Under the pieces are notes generated by a model that saw nothing but the letters and a program-made list of their open reading frames with translations, had not been told where the DNA came from and did not search any database. From Hetaerina americana (taxonomy: Eukaryota > Arthropoda > Insecta > Odonata > Calopterygidae): a DNA stretch of 64,000 bases. The stretch is taken from assembly GCA_022747635.1 (NCBI GenBank), contig JAKTNV010000006.1, forward strand, positions 63,255,090 to 63,319,089, read 5' to 3'. The position numbers and the translations under genes are program-made. This document shows, piece after piece, positions 47,078 to 57,945 of the stretch; within the stretch, counting starts at the first letter, position 1, and each line of letters starts with the position of its first letter.

Positions 47078-48398
47078 CTACCTTGATCAAAAAGTTCCCG
47101 GAATAACCACCGTGTGGCGCTCCCATCGTTCCGATTTGAGTTCTGTTTTTTTTGTTAAATTTGTACATCTGTTGTTGATATTCCCTTTAAATCTTAGTGT
47201 CATAACTTGACATTTGCAAAAGTTACGTAGCCAAGAGTACATCTATCTCTGTGTGTGTTGGCGATTTTTTACAATTGCAGAAATGGATTTAAATTTGCAA
47301 CAACGAACTTGTATTAAATTTTGCGTAAAAAACGGATTTAGTGGCGCACGGACGTTGGAAATGTTGGAAAAGTGTTTCGGCAACGATTCTCTAAAAAAAA
47401 CGGTCGTTTACCAGTGGCACGAGCGGTTCAGAAGTGGTCGTGAGTCAATCGAAGATGATGAACGCAGTGGCAGACCATCGACATCGAAAGTCGGTGAAAA
47501 AATTGATAAAGTAAAAGAAATGTTGGTCAATAACCGCAAATTAACCATCAGAGAAATAGCGGAGGACTTGAACATTGCCTATGGATCCGCCCAAGACGTG
47601 GTTAATGATTTGGGTTTCCGTCGTGTAGCAGCAAAGTTGGTGCCAAAAGACCTCAATTTCATGCAAAAAAGAGACCGTGTTGACGTCGCAAAAGACATGA
47701 TTTGCGAGGCTGAATCCGATCCCACATTCATCAAAAGGATCATTACTGGAGACGAGACGTGGGTTTATGAGTACGACACGCAATCCAGACATCAGGCAAG
47801 TGAATGGCGTTCACCAAATGAGCCGAGACCAAAAAAACCACGTCGTTTTCAGTCAAAAAAGAAGGCAATGCTGACGGTTTTCATGGATTACAACGGTGTA
47901 GTGCATCATGAATTTTTGCCAGTCAGTAAACAAATAGTATTATTTGGGCGTTATGAGACGTTTGCGTGAAGCAATTCGCCGAAAGAGACCAGAAATGTGG
48001 GCAGACAACTCGTGGATTTTGCACCATGATAACGCACCGTCGCACAGTGCTATCATTATTCGTAATTTTTTGACGAAAAATGCAACAAATACCATCCAAC
48101 AGCCACCGAATTCACCTGATTTGGCTCCCTGTGACTTCTTTCTGTTCAATCGAGTTAAAAAACCATTACGGGGAACGCGTTTTAGCAGCCGAGAGGAAGT
48201 AATGGAAAAATCGCAGGAAGCACTGATGGACATACCGAAAACCGAATATAAAAAATGTTTCGAGGATTGGATCAAGCGCTGGCATAAGTGTGTTGCAGTC
48301 GATGGGGATTACTTTGAAGGGGACAATATAGATTTAGATGAATAAACTTGTATTTTTAATTTTCTGAATAAATTCCGGGAAATTTTTGATCAAGGTAG
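47078..48398 (+). mobile_element. mariner transposon, copy 2 (1,321 bp)
   Basis: A complete mariner between TA dinucleotides at 47,076-47,077 and 48,399-48,400. Terminal inverted repeats begin ctaccttgatcaaaaa and include gttcccggaa; the right end has atttcccggaa in complement. It lies within the TA-rich block downstream of the truncated LINE. It differs from copy 1 by only a handful of changes, so both are recent offspring of one source. Confidence 0.97.
47283..48345 (+). pseudogene. mariner transposase pseudogene (copy 2)
   Basis: DD34D transposase. Starts at ATG 47,283. Residues from there: helix-turn-helix DNA-binding region (about 1-110, with the linker WHERFRSGRESIEDDERSGRP at 45-65), a LVPKDL segment at 119-124 where relatives have WVPHEL, catalytic Asp 157 in TGDETW, and then after the break HHDNAPSH (second Asp) and SPDLAPCDFFLF (third Asp), 34 residues apart. 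The frame shifts at about 47,919, between EFLP and QSVNK. In the downstream frame there is also a TAG at 47,935-47,937 in VNK-stop-YY, absent from copy 1, which has GAG. No T-run error here, so the N-terminal half is intact and longer than in copy 1. Confidence 0.95.
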
Positions 48399-48400
48399 TA

Positions 48401-48935
48401 TATGATATATATAACGTCTCGATAACAGGGCCACTGTCTTTGTTGCCTTTATGTTCTTTCTTCTTACCTGAAACGTAGACGGCAAATAAATATTACTTTC
48501 GGATGGAAGTAGAGTTAAACTCATCCGTCTAAAATGTCTGGTGCATGTAACTCAAGAGTTTCAAATTTTAAAGATTGTCCATAGTGAATGCTATGGATAT
48601 CAAATAATGCCACGAAGAGAAGCCTGAAACCGTAGAATATATGTTACATTTATGCCACCCATACGTGTATCAGACATGTTTTCGCTACTTCTCGAGTATT
48701 TGACTCTGAAAAAGACCACATGGTAAAAAAGTTCCCTTATTATAATTATTTTAACTAATCAAATGGAATCAAGAAATACGGATGATACCAGTAAATCAGA
48801 ATCAAGAGTTTTAAAGACTGTTGCGGAGGACTCATTTAATGACTCCTATTTCCATTCAGGGAGCAGACCTAAAAGTTCCGACTTCGAACCAGGAATCCCA
48901 CCAGCCCTTTTGAAAGAGTGTTTCTAATTAGCAGT
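48401..48935. other. Unique AT-rich DNA, no gene recognised
   Basis: No coding pattern or repeat recognised between the mariner and the SINE. Confidence 0.5.
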
Positions 48936-48939
48936 CATA

Positions 48940-49050
48940 CAAGATTTCATCAATCGTGTATGCAGGTGCCCAGAGAGGCTTGCACAGGAATCGAACCCGG
49001 ACCCTCCGGTCAGTGGTCCAACGCTCAACCCCTGGACTACCGCAACTCAA
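48940..49050 (-). repeat. tRNA-derived SINE (type A), 5' part
   Basis: Minus strand starts near attgagttgcggtagtccag: A box (gcggtagtccagg, 49,031-49,043) and B box (ggttcgattcc, 48,987-48,997) match those of the 45.28 kb copy (gtggtagtccagg, ggttcgatccc). The following caagcctctctggg is also shared. The body beyond is missing or diverged, so this is a fragment. Beside it are imperfect (TA)n. Confidence 0.82.
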
Positions 49051-49359
49051 TGTATATTTATATATGTATATACTTACATGTATATATATTAATAAATTAA
49101 AAAAATTAAAATAACCCACTTGAATTAATCTTTTTAAAAAAGTTTTCTTTACATATACTTATGCTTCGAAAATTAGTGAATAATATTGAAGCGTTTTCTT
49201 TACGAGTACGTAATTGGTTTAAAGAATTCCAGCCGTTCATGGAGCAAATAATTTTCTAACATTCAGCTAATGTTAGTAAAAATAAATGCCACATCAATCT
49301 TTAGTGGCTAAAAATTCGAATGGAAAATAAAATTCTCGAAAATAGCTTAGGAGTTATTT

Positions 49360-49620
49360 TGCTCTTCTTCGTAAACGATCTCCTCGCTTGAAATTTCGCT
49401 GCTTGATATCCCTTGAGTTTCTTACATCCCAGGCCACCATGCTACCAAGGTAGATGAAAGATTCAGCTGTTCTAGTTTCTTTCAACTTGCTGCAAGAACT
49501 TCCATAAACGTCACTATTCCGTACAATGTGAACGAACCTCGAAATTTTTTTTTTAGATTCACTTGAATCATTCCGTCCATTGCGTTCAAGAATTATTGCA
49601 GGCCTTCGAAATTTACTTAA
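49360..49620 (-). pseudogene. RTE-type LINE scrap
   Basis: The minus strand reads TAESFIYLGSMVAWD, then NSRDIKQRNFKR (about 49,380-49,480), corresponding to EQFTYLGSVLDQHGQSSRDVRRRIALGK of the 15.7 kb copy. No more than 85 codons are recognisable. Confidence 0.6.
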
Positions 49621-49789
49621 ATAACTGCGATTATGTATATGAAACTAAATGATATGTAACTGAATGATGTGACATTAAATTTCTTCCTTATCCACAACCA
49701 TCTTGACTCGTGTCATGCCCATTTCCGCGGGTAATTTTTATTTCTACGTAAATGCATATCTGGAATAGTAGTGGTGAAATATTATAAAT

Positions 49790-50110
49790 CTTTAATGCAA
49801 TTGAAAAGGAAAGAAAATGTAAAGGAGAGGTGTTACTTCACACTGGTAAATAAATCTATGCTTTAGATATAACGTGAATATTTGGGACCAACGCAGAAGG
49901 AGTTGATAAAGGAGACTGAAAAGATGCAAAGAAGGGCCTCAATGTTTACGAAGAAATGTTACGATGATATAGCGAACTCTGCGCGAGTAATGGAGAAACT
50001 CGAATGAGAGTCCCTCAAAGCACGACGGCAGAGGGCGACAATGAGGTTATTATAACGGTACTTACAACACATTAAACCAAAACATTATCGTGAACCGTCT
50101 TAATATCGCC
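49790..50110 (+). pseudogene. Degraded CR1/Jockey-like LINE, C-terminal end
   Basis: The plus strand reads KENVKERCYFTLVNKSM, then a break, LGPTQKELIKETEKMQRRAS (about 49,886-49,945) and MEKLE, ESLKARRQRATM (about 49,990-50,042). These correspond to the WDPY, IEKVQRKAAR and LKWESLKNRRKRSRL blocks of the better copy at 23.1-23.7 kb. Stops and shifts interrupt it. Confidence 0.75.
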
Positions 50111-50585
50111 AGAAAGAACCATTCGGATACGAAAAAGGAGGTAAACTGCAGCATAATTAGGATGAAGGAAGAGTTCTTTTTTTGTGCAAATTGCACCAAC
50201 AACAAAAACAAAGCTAAAAAACGACCGATGAACCTGATTGAGAACCACTGACCCTCTCTTATTCATCCAATCACTCATCCATCTCTCATCCAATTTATCC
50301 GTTTAGTAACTACGTGTCTGTTGACTTAACACCTACTGCCAAACGTCTCCTTTGGTTGCTTACAGGGTGCGGCTAAGATGTAGATGTTTATAATTCATTT
50401 ATTTATCTTCGCTTCTATCATTCCCATCCTTGATTTGCACTGTTCTTACTTGACTCGGCCGAGTTGTTACACTTTGTCGTCACAATATATTCATTTTCAT
50501 AGTAATCGGAACATTTCGGTCCACCTCATGTTGCTAAAGGCTTTATCTCTGAGGTCACCAGCTCACCCATACATATGAATAACTT
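50111..50585. other. Unique DNA, no gene recognised
   Basis: Nothing recognised. Confidence 0.5.
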
Positions 50586-50589
50586 GTTA

Positions 50590-51840
50590 TGAATAATTAT
50601 TTTGGCCAGTAGGCATAGGTGGATAATGGCATCTTCGGTTAATTGTTCTTTATGAATGCGCATCGACTTTCCTTAGGTTGTCTTCAATTTTTCTTCATAT
50701 CCTTTGCCTGATTACGCCGGTTAGTATTTTAAAGATATAATCCAAGGACTGAGATTCCTCACATATTATGCTTTCCGTTGTCTTAGTTATTGTAATAATC
50801 AGGTTCTCCCCGAAATCCAACGAAAGTATTTACTTCATGATGCAACTAATTACTATCGGAATATTTTTGGCTTACCTTCCCAGAACCTATATAATTTAAA
50901 AATGCCGGGTGGCCCTAGTCAGGTTTTCTTTTCTCTGCTTCTTCAATGTTTTCCTTCTTCAGATTTTTCCATTTTCTTCAATGGTGACCTTTTCTCTTTA
51001 CTCCACTGCTTTATCGGGGGCCAAAGTGGATTTATTTCAAGTGTATTTTTTATCAATGTTCACAGGTTCCACATTCGTTTCATTTTACAGCTAATTCATA
51101 TTCATAACTCGTAATTATCTGTCCACGGCCTCAAAGCTGCGGTTGCATTTCATGCCGACGCCGGGTGAGCTCTCACATTCCACGCTGGCTCATGTTTTTC
51201 TGTCTGACAAGAAACAATTTAAATGGGCATTAGCTTTTGTCCACTTCTACATTCGATGCATTCGCTCTAGTTCACAATGCCATAACAATATTCTCGCTCT
51301 AAAGTAGTTCAGTTTATCATCTTCTTTGATATATTATTTCCTCACCCATAACTGTTCAACGGTGCCTTCACATGTGTCATCTGTCCAGCTACCAGTTATG
51401 ATTAGGATTTCATTTCCTTTTTCTTAGTTGAGAACACCTTCCATTCATTAATACAATTTTCTCGATACTTTTTGTAATTCTTATCCCGCGAATCGAGATC
51501 ATTCAATCATATTCTATCATCGACTTTATGGAATTTCATTTTAAATTGATTGTCAGGATTCTCTTATGCTTTCAATACTAATCCACATGTCTTGCAGTTA
51601 CTTGATTGTGATGAGAATCCCTCATGTCCACTCGATTTCTTCTTCAGGACCAGCGGTCGTCTCCTATAGTCAATTTTACTTCGCTGTCTTTATGTACTCG
51701 ATTTCCAGCAGCCTAGTCTCTCATAATGATACCACGCTCCACCTCCCTTTATCGCATTTATACACTTTGACTGATCCTCCCCTCCCATTGGATCTCAGGG
51801 ACGGTGACTACTGGGAGGAGCTGTAAAGCAAAAGGAAAAA
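50590..51840 (-). pseudogene. Possible old LINE relic
   Basis: On the minus strand near 50,665-50,735 an ILTGVIRQR, RKIEDNLRK-like stretch resembles the RT block before FGFRKGRGTRD (family: RIINKRIESRANDYL). The rest, to about 51,840, is pyrimidine-biased in the way of the other minus-strand LINE relics but has no readable block. Tentative. Confidence 0.35.
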
Positions 51841-52334
51841 TTATTAAATCACGAAAACCCGAAAGTCTTCTTCTTTGTGAAGCCTTTTGAGAAGGCAAAG
51901 GAGCGGATGTGCCACTGAAATTCAGTTCTTAGCGAAGAAGAATTTTGAGGCAATGAATCAGGCACCAGGAGAAGAAACTTCAAAACAGCTTCACTCAGAA
52001 TACTGCCTAATTCTCCTCTTCCACTTGCGAAGAGAAAAGTGATAAACTGGCATGGTAATGGATACGAGTACTTCAAGATTACGGGTCGTTCAACAGAGTA
52101 AATAGATCGAACAATGATGGGAGGGGCACAAAACGCCACAGATATTTCTGTATCTAAAATTCTATTACATAAGCGAATTTGAATTCGCCTCTTGGACGTG
52201 AAAACGTTTGGTTTTTTTTTGTGTTCCCCAAGTTATATTTCTTCCGAAAATACTTTTTCAAGGTTTGATTTTCTTCGGGCGGTGTTCTTCAAAGAGATGG
52301 AGCGGTTTATCCAAGCGAAGGAAATTTTCGGAAA

Positions 52335-52625
52335 ATTTATTTCCCCTCCTTACAAAAACCAACTCCCCCCTCCCTTTTCCCCCTTCCCCCACCATCCTAA
52401 CTCTTTTATGGGACAAAGTTCCACTGTAGAGAGAGCAGGGAGGGGAAGAAAGGTTTGGTGGGAGGGATTTGGGAGCAGAGAGGAACGGAAATGGATTTTC
52501 GAAGCAAAGGATAGGGGAGGAGAGAATGGGTGAGGAGTGAAGGAGGGAACGGGACGACGGAGGAGATTGAAATACGCAGGCCGGGAGAGAGAGAGAGGGA
52601 GGGGGACGGTTGACGCGCAAATCTC
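52335..52625. repeat. Pyrimidine-then-purine tract
   Basis: C/T-rich plus strand at 52,340-52,400 switches to G/A-rich at 52,425-52,605 (gagagagagagggagg near 52,585). The seven overlapping ORFs across it (60-120 codons) on both strands are low-complexity artefacts. Confidence 0.7.
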
Positions 52626-53440
52626 ACTTTTCCTTCCACCCCTCAACCCCCTTGCTCCGAAGGTAACGATTTTTGGTCGGAAAATGAGCAGAAAATTGAC
52701 TGAAATCTATTATATGGCAAAAATCCTGATGATGAAATTAAGGGAATGGAAAATGTTGGTAATATGCAAATAGGATTGACGTGCATTCTTGAGAGGCAAT
52801 TTGTGAAACAACCTCCGTATACACTCATAAATAACATTTATACCAATCCCAAAACCCTTTTGCCCTTGTGATTAGAGATACGAGGGGATTTTGTTAGATG
52901 GCACAATAAAGATCAACGTGGGAATTCTGGCACCGTTTTCATTTTTCTGTAAGAGTAATTATTAGCAGAATACTTGAAGAAATAAATAATATTCTTAATT
53001 TCACTTATCCTTTGATTGGCTCAAAATATCCCTTTTATTTCCCCTTATTTTTTGAGTGCTGTGAAAATCAAGTAGATGTGCCTTACTCTGAGGAGGAAGG
53101 CACATATATCTGGGGAGATTGAAAATGCCGTTTCTTTAAGTTTTAAACATGTCGAACATTCCGCTTACCAATTCCAGGAAATGTGAAGGCGAATTTCAGC
53201 TTCATAGACAAAGAAAGCGTCCATTTTCTCTGAACTATTGAATTTCTTACTACTCAGTGACTTACACCTAGCATGAGGGTACTAAAAAAGGGGTTGAGGT
53301 CAAATCGTCATTGTAATTTTCAAGTGCATATTCTTCCTTAACACGATAAGCATTCATAACAAAATTCGAACTCAAATACCTGAATATATTTATTTAAGGA
53401 CAATCATTCAATGTATCAGTCAATTATTGCATAATTTGTG
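52626..53440. other. Unique AT-rich DNA, no gene recognised
   Basis: Nothing recognised. Confidence 0.5.
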
Positions 53441-53489
53441 TTAGCATTAATTAAAAATTGGCAATACTCCACAAAATAAAATTTAATGC

Positions 53490-53521
53490 GACCGGTTTCA
53501 ATCTAACTACATCATCGTCAG
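53490..53521 (-). ncRNA. Hammerhead-like core, left arm
   Basis: Minus strand: CTGACGA, a 15-nt spacer, then GAAACCGGTC. CUGANGA and GAAA boxes are both exact. Stem III would be ACC/GGU, a perfect palindrome ending in the cleavage C. The middle spacer does not form a convincing stem II, which is the weak point. Confidence 0.45.
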
Positions 53522-53553
53522 GTCTGACCTCTGACCCCTGACTGACATCAGAC

Positions 53554-53585
53554 CTGACATTGATGCAGTCATATTGAAACCGTTC
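53554..53585 (+). ncRNA. Hammerhead-like core, right arm, decayed
   Basis: Plus strand: CTGACAT, spacer, GAAACCGTTC. Box 1 and the stem III palindrome have each changed relative to the left arm, so this arm should be inactive. Confidence 0.4.
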
Positions 53586-53934
53586 GCATTAAATTTTATT
53601 TTGTGGAAAATTGCCAATTTTTAATCAATCATGATATTCCACCTTATCACGCCTGAAAAGTCTCTTTTTATTTGTATTACCATGCATGCACGCATGAGTA
53701 CAAGTAATTTTGAGTATGAATATTCATATTTAAACGCATGCATGAAACATGCATTGATGGTACGTGCCCTACCATCCCCTGCCACTCGCCCTTACCACGG
53801 TCTGCGGAGCATTACGTGAAAGTAGATTAGGTTTAGGATACTAAATGTGATGGAAAGAAGAATCAAAGTGGAATAAACTGGAATGGTTTCATCTTAGCGC
53901 TACCAACGACGACTACTTCAACATTTATAATCAT

Positions 53935-54222
53935 TATTTATTTTACAGTTTCGTTGCAATTAGGCGATTTTCCTGGTGGCAACGGTCAAGTTTGGTCAAA
54001 GATAACCCTTACAACGAAAATTACATACATACACGCACTATAAAAACAGATAAGAGACAAAATATTTTTACATACAATGATACTTCCACATCACAAACAA
54101 ACCAACATCCACATCACATACAAAATGCCGTCCACATCATATACAAACAATATTTTAATAACTACAATGAAGTTTATTACCCAGTGGCTGCTTTACATTT
54201 ATACTTGAAACTTCTAAGCTAA
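53935..54222 (-). mobile_element. Short 5'-truncated CR1/Jockey-like LINE copy
   Basis: Matches 22,826-23,103 closely, from gcgattttcctggtggcaac to tgaaacttctaa, with a few substitutions and small indels. On the minus strand it holds the last 15 or so codons of the ORF (CKAATG end) and the full 3' UTR. It proves that the end at 22.8 kb is a mobile-element 3' end. Confidence 0.92.
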
Positions 54223-54850
54223 ACAGAATGTCACGCGCGGCGTATATACCCGAAAAGTAGTTGCAAAGACATCTAACAGAGCAGCCTTTGATGATGGTGG
54301 AACATTAAGTAAACTATATAGCAGGACAATAAGCAACCACTTCATTTTCTTCCTGAAATCAACTGACGAATAAAATCATTGTAAACCATTTGAACTGCAT
54401 TTAATTTGAATGACGCATTTTTTATGTGAAAACACAACTTTCTACAGACGTGTCCCGATAGTACGGTGAATAAGAGCGCCACGCCTCTGATCAAATGTTC
54501 TTATGAGACGGAAAGCTCCAAGAGAAGCACACAATGAGGAAAACACTAAAGTTGCAACATGAGCAGACACTTGTAGGAGAACGTTCGATTGTGGGAAAAT
54601 GTTAGAAAGCTAAGAGAAATTTAATTAAGTGAAGAGAAGTTAAAAAAATATTAGGCGCAATTGAATTGGGCTGACAGCGAAATATCAAAGCTAGAGATAC
54701 GTTGGCAGGCTAAGGGAGGGAAGATCGCTGGGACAGTAGTTCTACTAAATAAATACTTGAAAAGAATAGCAATGTATTATGTGATTAATAGCATATTACT
54801 TCAAGGAGTTGCAGACTGATCGGTAGATTAATTGGTTACTGGTCCACATA
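54223..54850. other. Unique AT-rich DNA, no gene recognised
   Basis: Nothing recognised. Confidence 0.5.
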
Positions 54851-54854
54851 AACT

Positions 54855-54936
54855 GGACCATAAACATAGTGAGGTGCGGAAGGAGAGATCTAAGCCAAAA
54901 ATGCTATTACGCTTGAGAGAAATGAAATAACTGAGG
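54855..54936 (+). repeat. 82-bp direct repeat, left copy
   Basis: Runs from ggaccataaacatagtgagg to gaaatgaaataactgagg. Same length and about 90% identical by eye to 55,420-55,501, with the same orientation and 565 bp from start to start. The last 40 bases (caaaaatgctattacgcttg onward) are identical. Confidence 0.93.
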
Positions 54937-55169
54937 AACCGGGATTTCTATATGGGTGACCAGGAACACCGTCAGCTTCACCTAAGTTGTGATTGTTTGG
55001 CTCCTGAAAATGCATTTCCCTCTCTAACCTTGATGTGTAAACGTCAAAAACTATGAGGAAAGGAAAGAAATAGGTAAGCTCTAACCTTACCTATCAAATT
55101 CCAAAGAAACTGCGGGAGATGCCGCAACAGTAACTTTTAACGGAGTCATCCGCTAATGTGCATTTCAAT

Positions 55170-55237
55170 GCAACAATTTCAGAGTGTAAAAATCATCCCA
55201 GTCAAGGCGAATGATTTTTACACTCTGAAATTGTTGC
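55170..55237. repeat. Perfect 27-bp inverted repeat, 14-nt spacer
   Basis: Arms 55,170-55,196 and 55,211-55,237 are perfect complements (gcaacaatttcagagtgtaa and beyond). The arm sequence tttttacactctgaaatt and the spacer text cccagtcaaggcga match the tail of the type C SINE at 33.73 kb (cccagttaagacgaa, then tttttacactctgaaatt). So this is a rearranged SINE tail that now forms a hairpin. It sits between the two 82-bp direct repeats. Confidence 0.93.
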
Positions 55238-55419
55238 TTACCTATCAAATCAAATACAGTAGATATTGATGAACATTGCTGGAGAAAACATTGGGGCCTG
55301 AATATGCAGGTGCGATTGAATTTTGAGTTCAGACCAAAATGATACAACGAAGAAGTAAATAGAGCATATGAAAATAATTGAGAAAGTCCCCGAAAGAAAG
55401 AAACTCTTAATTTTGAAGA

Positions 55420-55501
55420 GGACCATAAACACAGTGATGTGCGGAATGAGAGATGTGATCCAAAAATGCTATTACGCTTGAGAGAAATGAAATAACTGAG
55501 G
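55420..55501 (+). repeat. 82-bp direct repeat, right copy
   Basis: Partner of 54,855-54,936. Differences are confined to the first half (catagt/cacagt, gaggtg/gatgtg, ggaagg/ggaatg and gatctaagcc/gatgtgatcc). Confidence 0.93.
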
Positions 55502-57295
55502 TGGTATAACTATAGATAGCTGGAAATTGAGTTTAAGCGCGAAAAACCTTTTAAAGTAACCACAATCATAAAAGTGCATCAAAATAATTAAAGATTAAGG
55601 AAGGTATAAATTAGATTCAGTTATGGTTCGTCAAAGTGTTTTCAGGATGAGGTACCAAGATGCGAAGGAAAAGAATTAAAATAAAACAAAATATGAACTC
55701 ATAGTCGGCAGAGAACATGCTTAAAAGTAATAAGAGTTAGTGGAAAATGTAAACATACGTGACGTTGGAGACAAAATGGAGACTTTAAAGAGAATTTTAA
55801 CTAAGCTAAGGCTGCGAAATAAATTGAAGGAGGTAAAGCAATGAAATAAGTTATGCGATAATTTGCAGAAATTTCAGAGATAGGAGAAGATGTGCGTGTT
55901 ATACGAAATGCGGAAGAACTGAAATGAGGCAAAATGTAAAGAAAATATGCAAATTACAAGGAATGTGATTTTACATTGATTAATGGAACCGGGAGGCATT
56001 CAGTTAAATCAGTAGTAAACCAGGAATAACGTTATGTATATAGTGTTTACCTTTTTATATCGTGTAGAAAGGGAATGCGACGTGAAAAGGAAGTGTTCAT
56101 ATTCTAAAATACAAAGCATTATGGAAGAAGGAAATCACCACGGTTAATGAAGACTTAAATGATTATTAATTGTGAAAAATTAGTTTGATGAGAAAACTTA
56201 CTCCGATACATCAACTGTAATTCTGTAGTAGGGTGTGATTGTTTGATAGTACTGAGTTTTATTTAAAAATTAGAAAGGCTGAACTGATTGGCAAATCATA
56301 TGACAGCAGTAAGAAAATTGTATCATGGGATGCTATAAGAGAAGGAAATCGCTTAAAAATAATGTAAGTAAACAAAATAAATATTAAAAATATCACTAGA
56401 AGTAGATTTTTAATAGACTGTGGAGCGCCACTAATATATTTCAAACTCCAAACAAACGCAGCACTCCATTGAATTTCTAACTCTCTTCGTTCCATTTAAC
56501 GTGTGTAATTTATTCCTCTAGCTAGCCCGATTACACAACATCTAAGCTCCATAAAAATTGTAGCCATTACAGTAAATGACGCCTATTGCTTAATATAAGT
56601 TTTCATACAAATAACATTAACATGATTTTTTTGTATCCAAAGGGCATTATTGCATCGAAAAATTCCCTATTCAGTCGTATTCCTTTCGTATTTAATTTTA
56701 TCATTGATTCAAACTCCCTTTACAATGCAATATTTGAAATGTGTACAAGAGCAGCCTAATGATTTTCCGCCAACTGGTCAGTTTTATGAATTTGGCGTAT
56801 AATCGGATACGGTGGCCTCTGTCTAATCAAGCGATAGAGAGAATTTTAATGATGCTCTGCTGTTACCTAGGTGTCATCTATTATAAAGGAACTTAGGTAG
56901 CTAGAAATTCATCAGAAGGAATATGCCTAACTAATTTTGATAGTCTATACTTTTAATTTAAATAATATTAATGCTTGCGGTTGAAATCAAATTTAAATTA
57001 ACCTATTCAACAGCTGAAATCTTTGAATATGTATTCTCTACTTTTAAATGGGCGAGGTGAATTTCTTTGATTGGTTACACAGTTACAAGAATGGAGGAAA
57101 GAACATCAGGAACGAAAGCATTCTCCTAAGCTGATATAAGGTTTGAAAAGTTCATCCGGAGAGTTTTCCATTTACGTATTGCGAATGAAGCAAGCATAAT
57201 TAAATTTACCTATTGATTCAGATGTACGTATAAATATATTGCAATTAATTACAAAATATTTGATTTCATATAATACAAACAAGGTTAGTACGGCT
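55502..57295. other. Unique AT-rich DNA, no gene recognised
   Basis: Nothing recognised. Confidence 0.5.
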
Positions 57296-57299
57296 GGAT

Positions 57300-57503
57300 T
57301 TTATAATTTATTTTTATTTATTCATTTAGCATTAGTCCGAAAACAGCACTTTTAGGTCTGTTCATCGGACCTTTAACAATGGTAGCAATGGGCAATTGCA
57401 AACACCCAAGCCATAGGTGGAGGTAAAGCCACCCAGGCGAGAATCGAACACGCGACCCTTGAGTTGACAGACTAGGACGTTACCCCGCCGCCACCGGGGC
57501 AGG
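57300..57503 (-). repeat. tRNA-derived SINE (type B)
   Basis: Minus strand starts ctgccccggtggcggcgggg: ggtggcggcggggtaacg is an A-box-like region and gtgttcgattctc (57,438-57,450) a B box. The body (cacctatggcttgggtgttt, ggtccgatgaacagacctaa) ends in an AAATA-rich tail at about 57,300-57,345. About 200 bp, apparently complete. Different head and body from types A and D. Confidence 0.8.
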
Positions 57504-57720
57504 CAATTAGTAAAAAAAATAAGTTAATTAGTAAAAATTAATCGTTATTTCAAAAGTTATTATTTATAAAACACATTAAGAACGTTTATATCAGTATATT
57601 ACAATAAATACCCTTAATAATATATTTTGTTTAAATTAATTTTATTCTTAAATATGGAATTAAAATGCCATATATTTAGCAGAAAATATTTTTTCTTGAC
57701 GAAAACGTTTGTTTAAAAAA

Positions 57721-57757
57721 TTTCTTAGATGCATAGACACTGTGCATCTAAGAGAAA
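57721..57757. repeat. Small imperfect hairpin
   Basis: tttcttagatgca and its complement tgcatctaagagaaa flank a 9-nt loop. Length and pairing are in the range of a short hairpin RNA stem but there is no further support. Confidence 0.6.
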
Positions 57758-57911
57758 CGAGTTGATTTAGCCCAAGGTAGAGAATGGATCTTAATGCATT
57801 TGGAAGGCGTTACATATTAATCAACAGTTTAATAATAATTTTGTATCATGAAGTTATATAAAAACATTATGAAAATATGTAACAATTTTGGACTTTGGTG
57901 CTAAGATGTTT

Positions 57912-57945
57912 TCCTCAGGGCACTCCAATATGAGTGCCCAGAGGA
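57912..57945. repeat. 34-nt hairpin, possible decayed hammerhead-type unit
   Basis: tcctcagggcactc pairs with gagtgcccagagga around a 6-nt loop, with one A-A mismatch per side. On the minus strand the right side is followed by gaggaaaacatc, comparable in place to GAAACGTC of the 15.4 kb core, but box 1 is not present. Confidence 0.5.

Larger units (their letters stand above)
53446..53629. repeat. Long inverted repeat with 82-nt arms (Penelope-type signature)
   Basis: Arms 53,446-53,527 and 53,548-53,629 are equal in length and match apart from roughly a dozen changes. The 20-nt centre itself is gtc/gac rich. Each arm has a hammerhead-like core whose predicted 3' product begins GCATTAAATTTTATTTTGTG. 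That product start resembles those at 58.65 kb (GCAGTAAATCTATATTTGTG) and 63.55 kb (GTGTTAATAAAATATATGTG), so these repeats are one family. Confidence 0.9.

Noticed and set aside
47541..48275. 83- and 111-codon minus-strand ORFs (also 11,515-11,850 and 11,998-12,252)
   Set aside because: Antisense shadows of the mariner transposase; the same pair appears in both copies.
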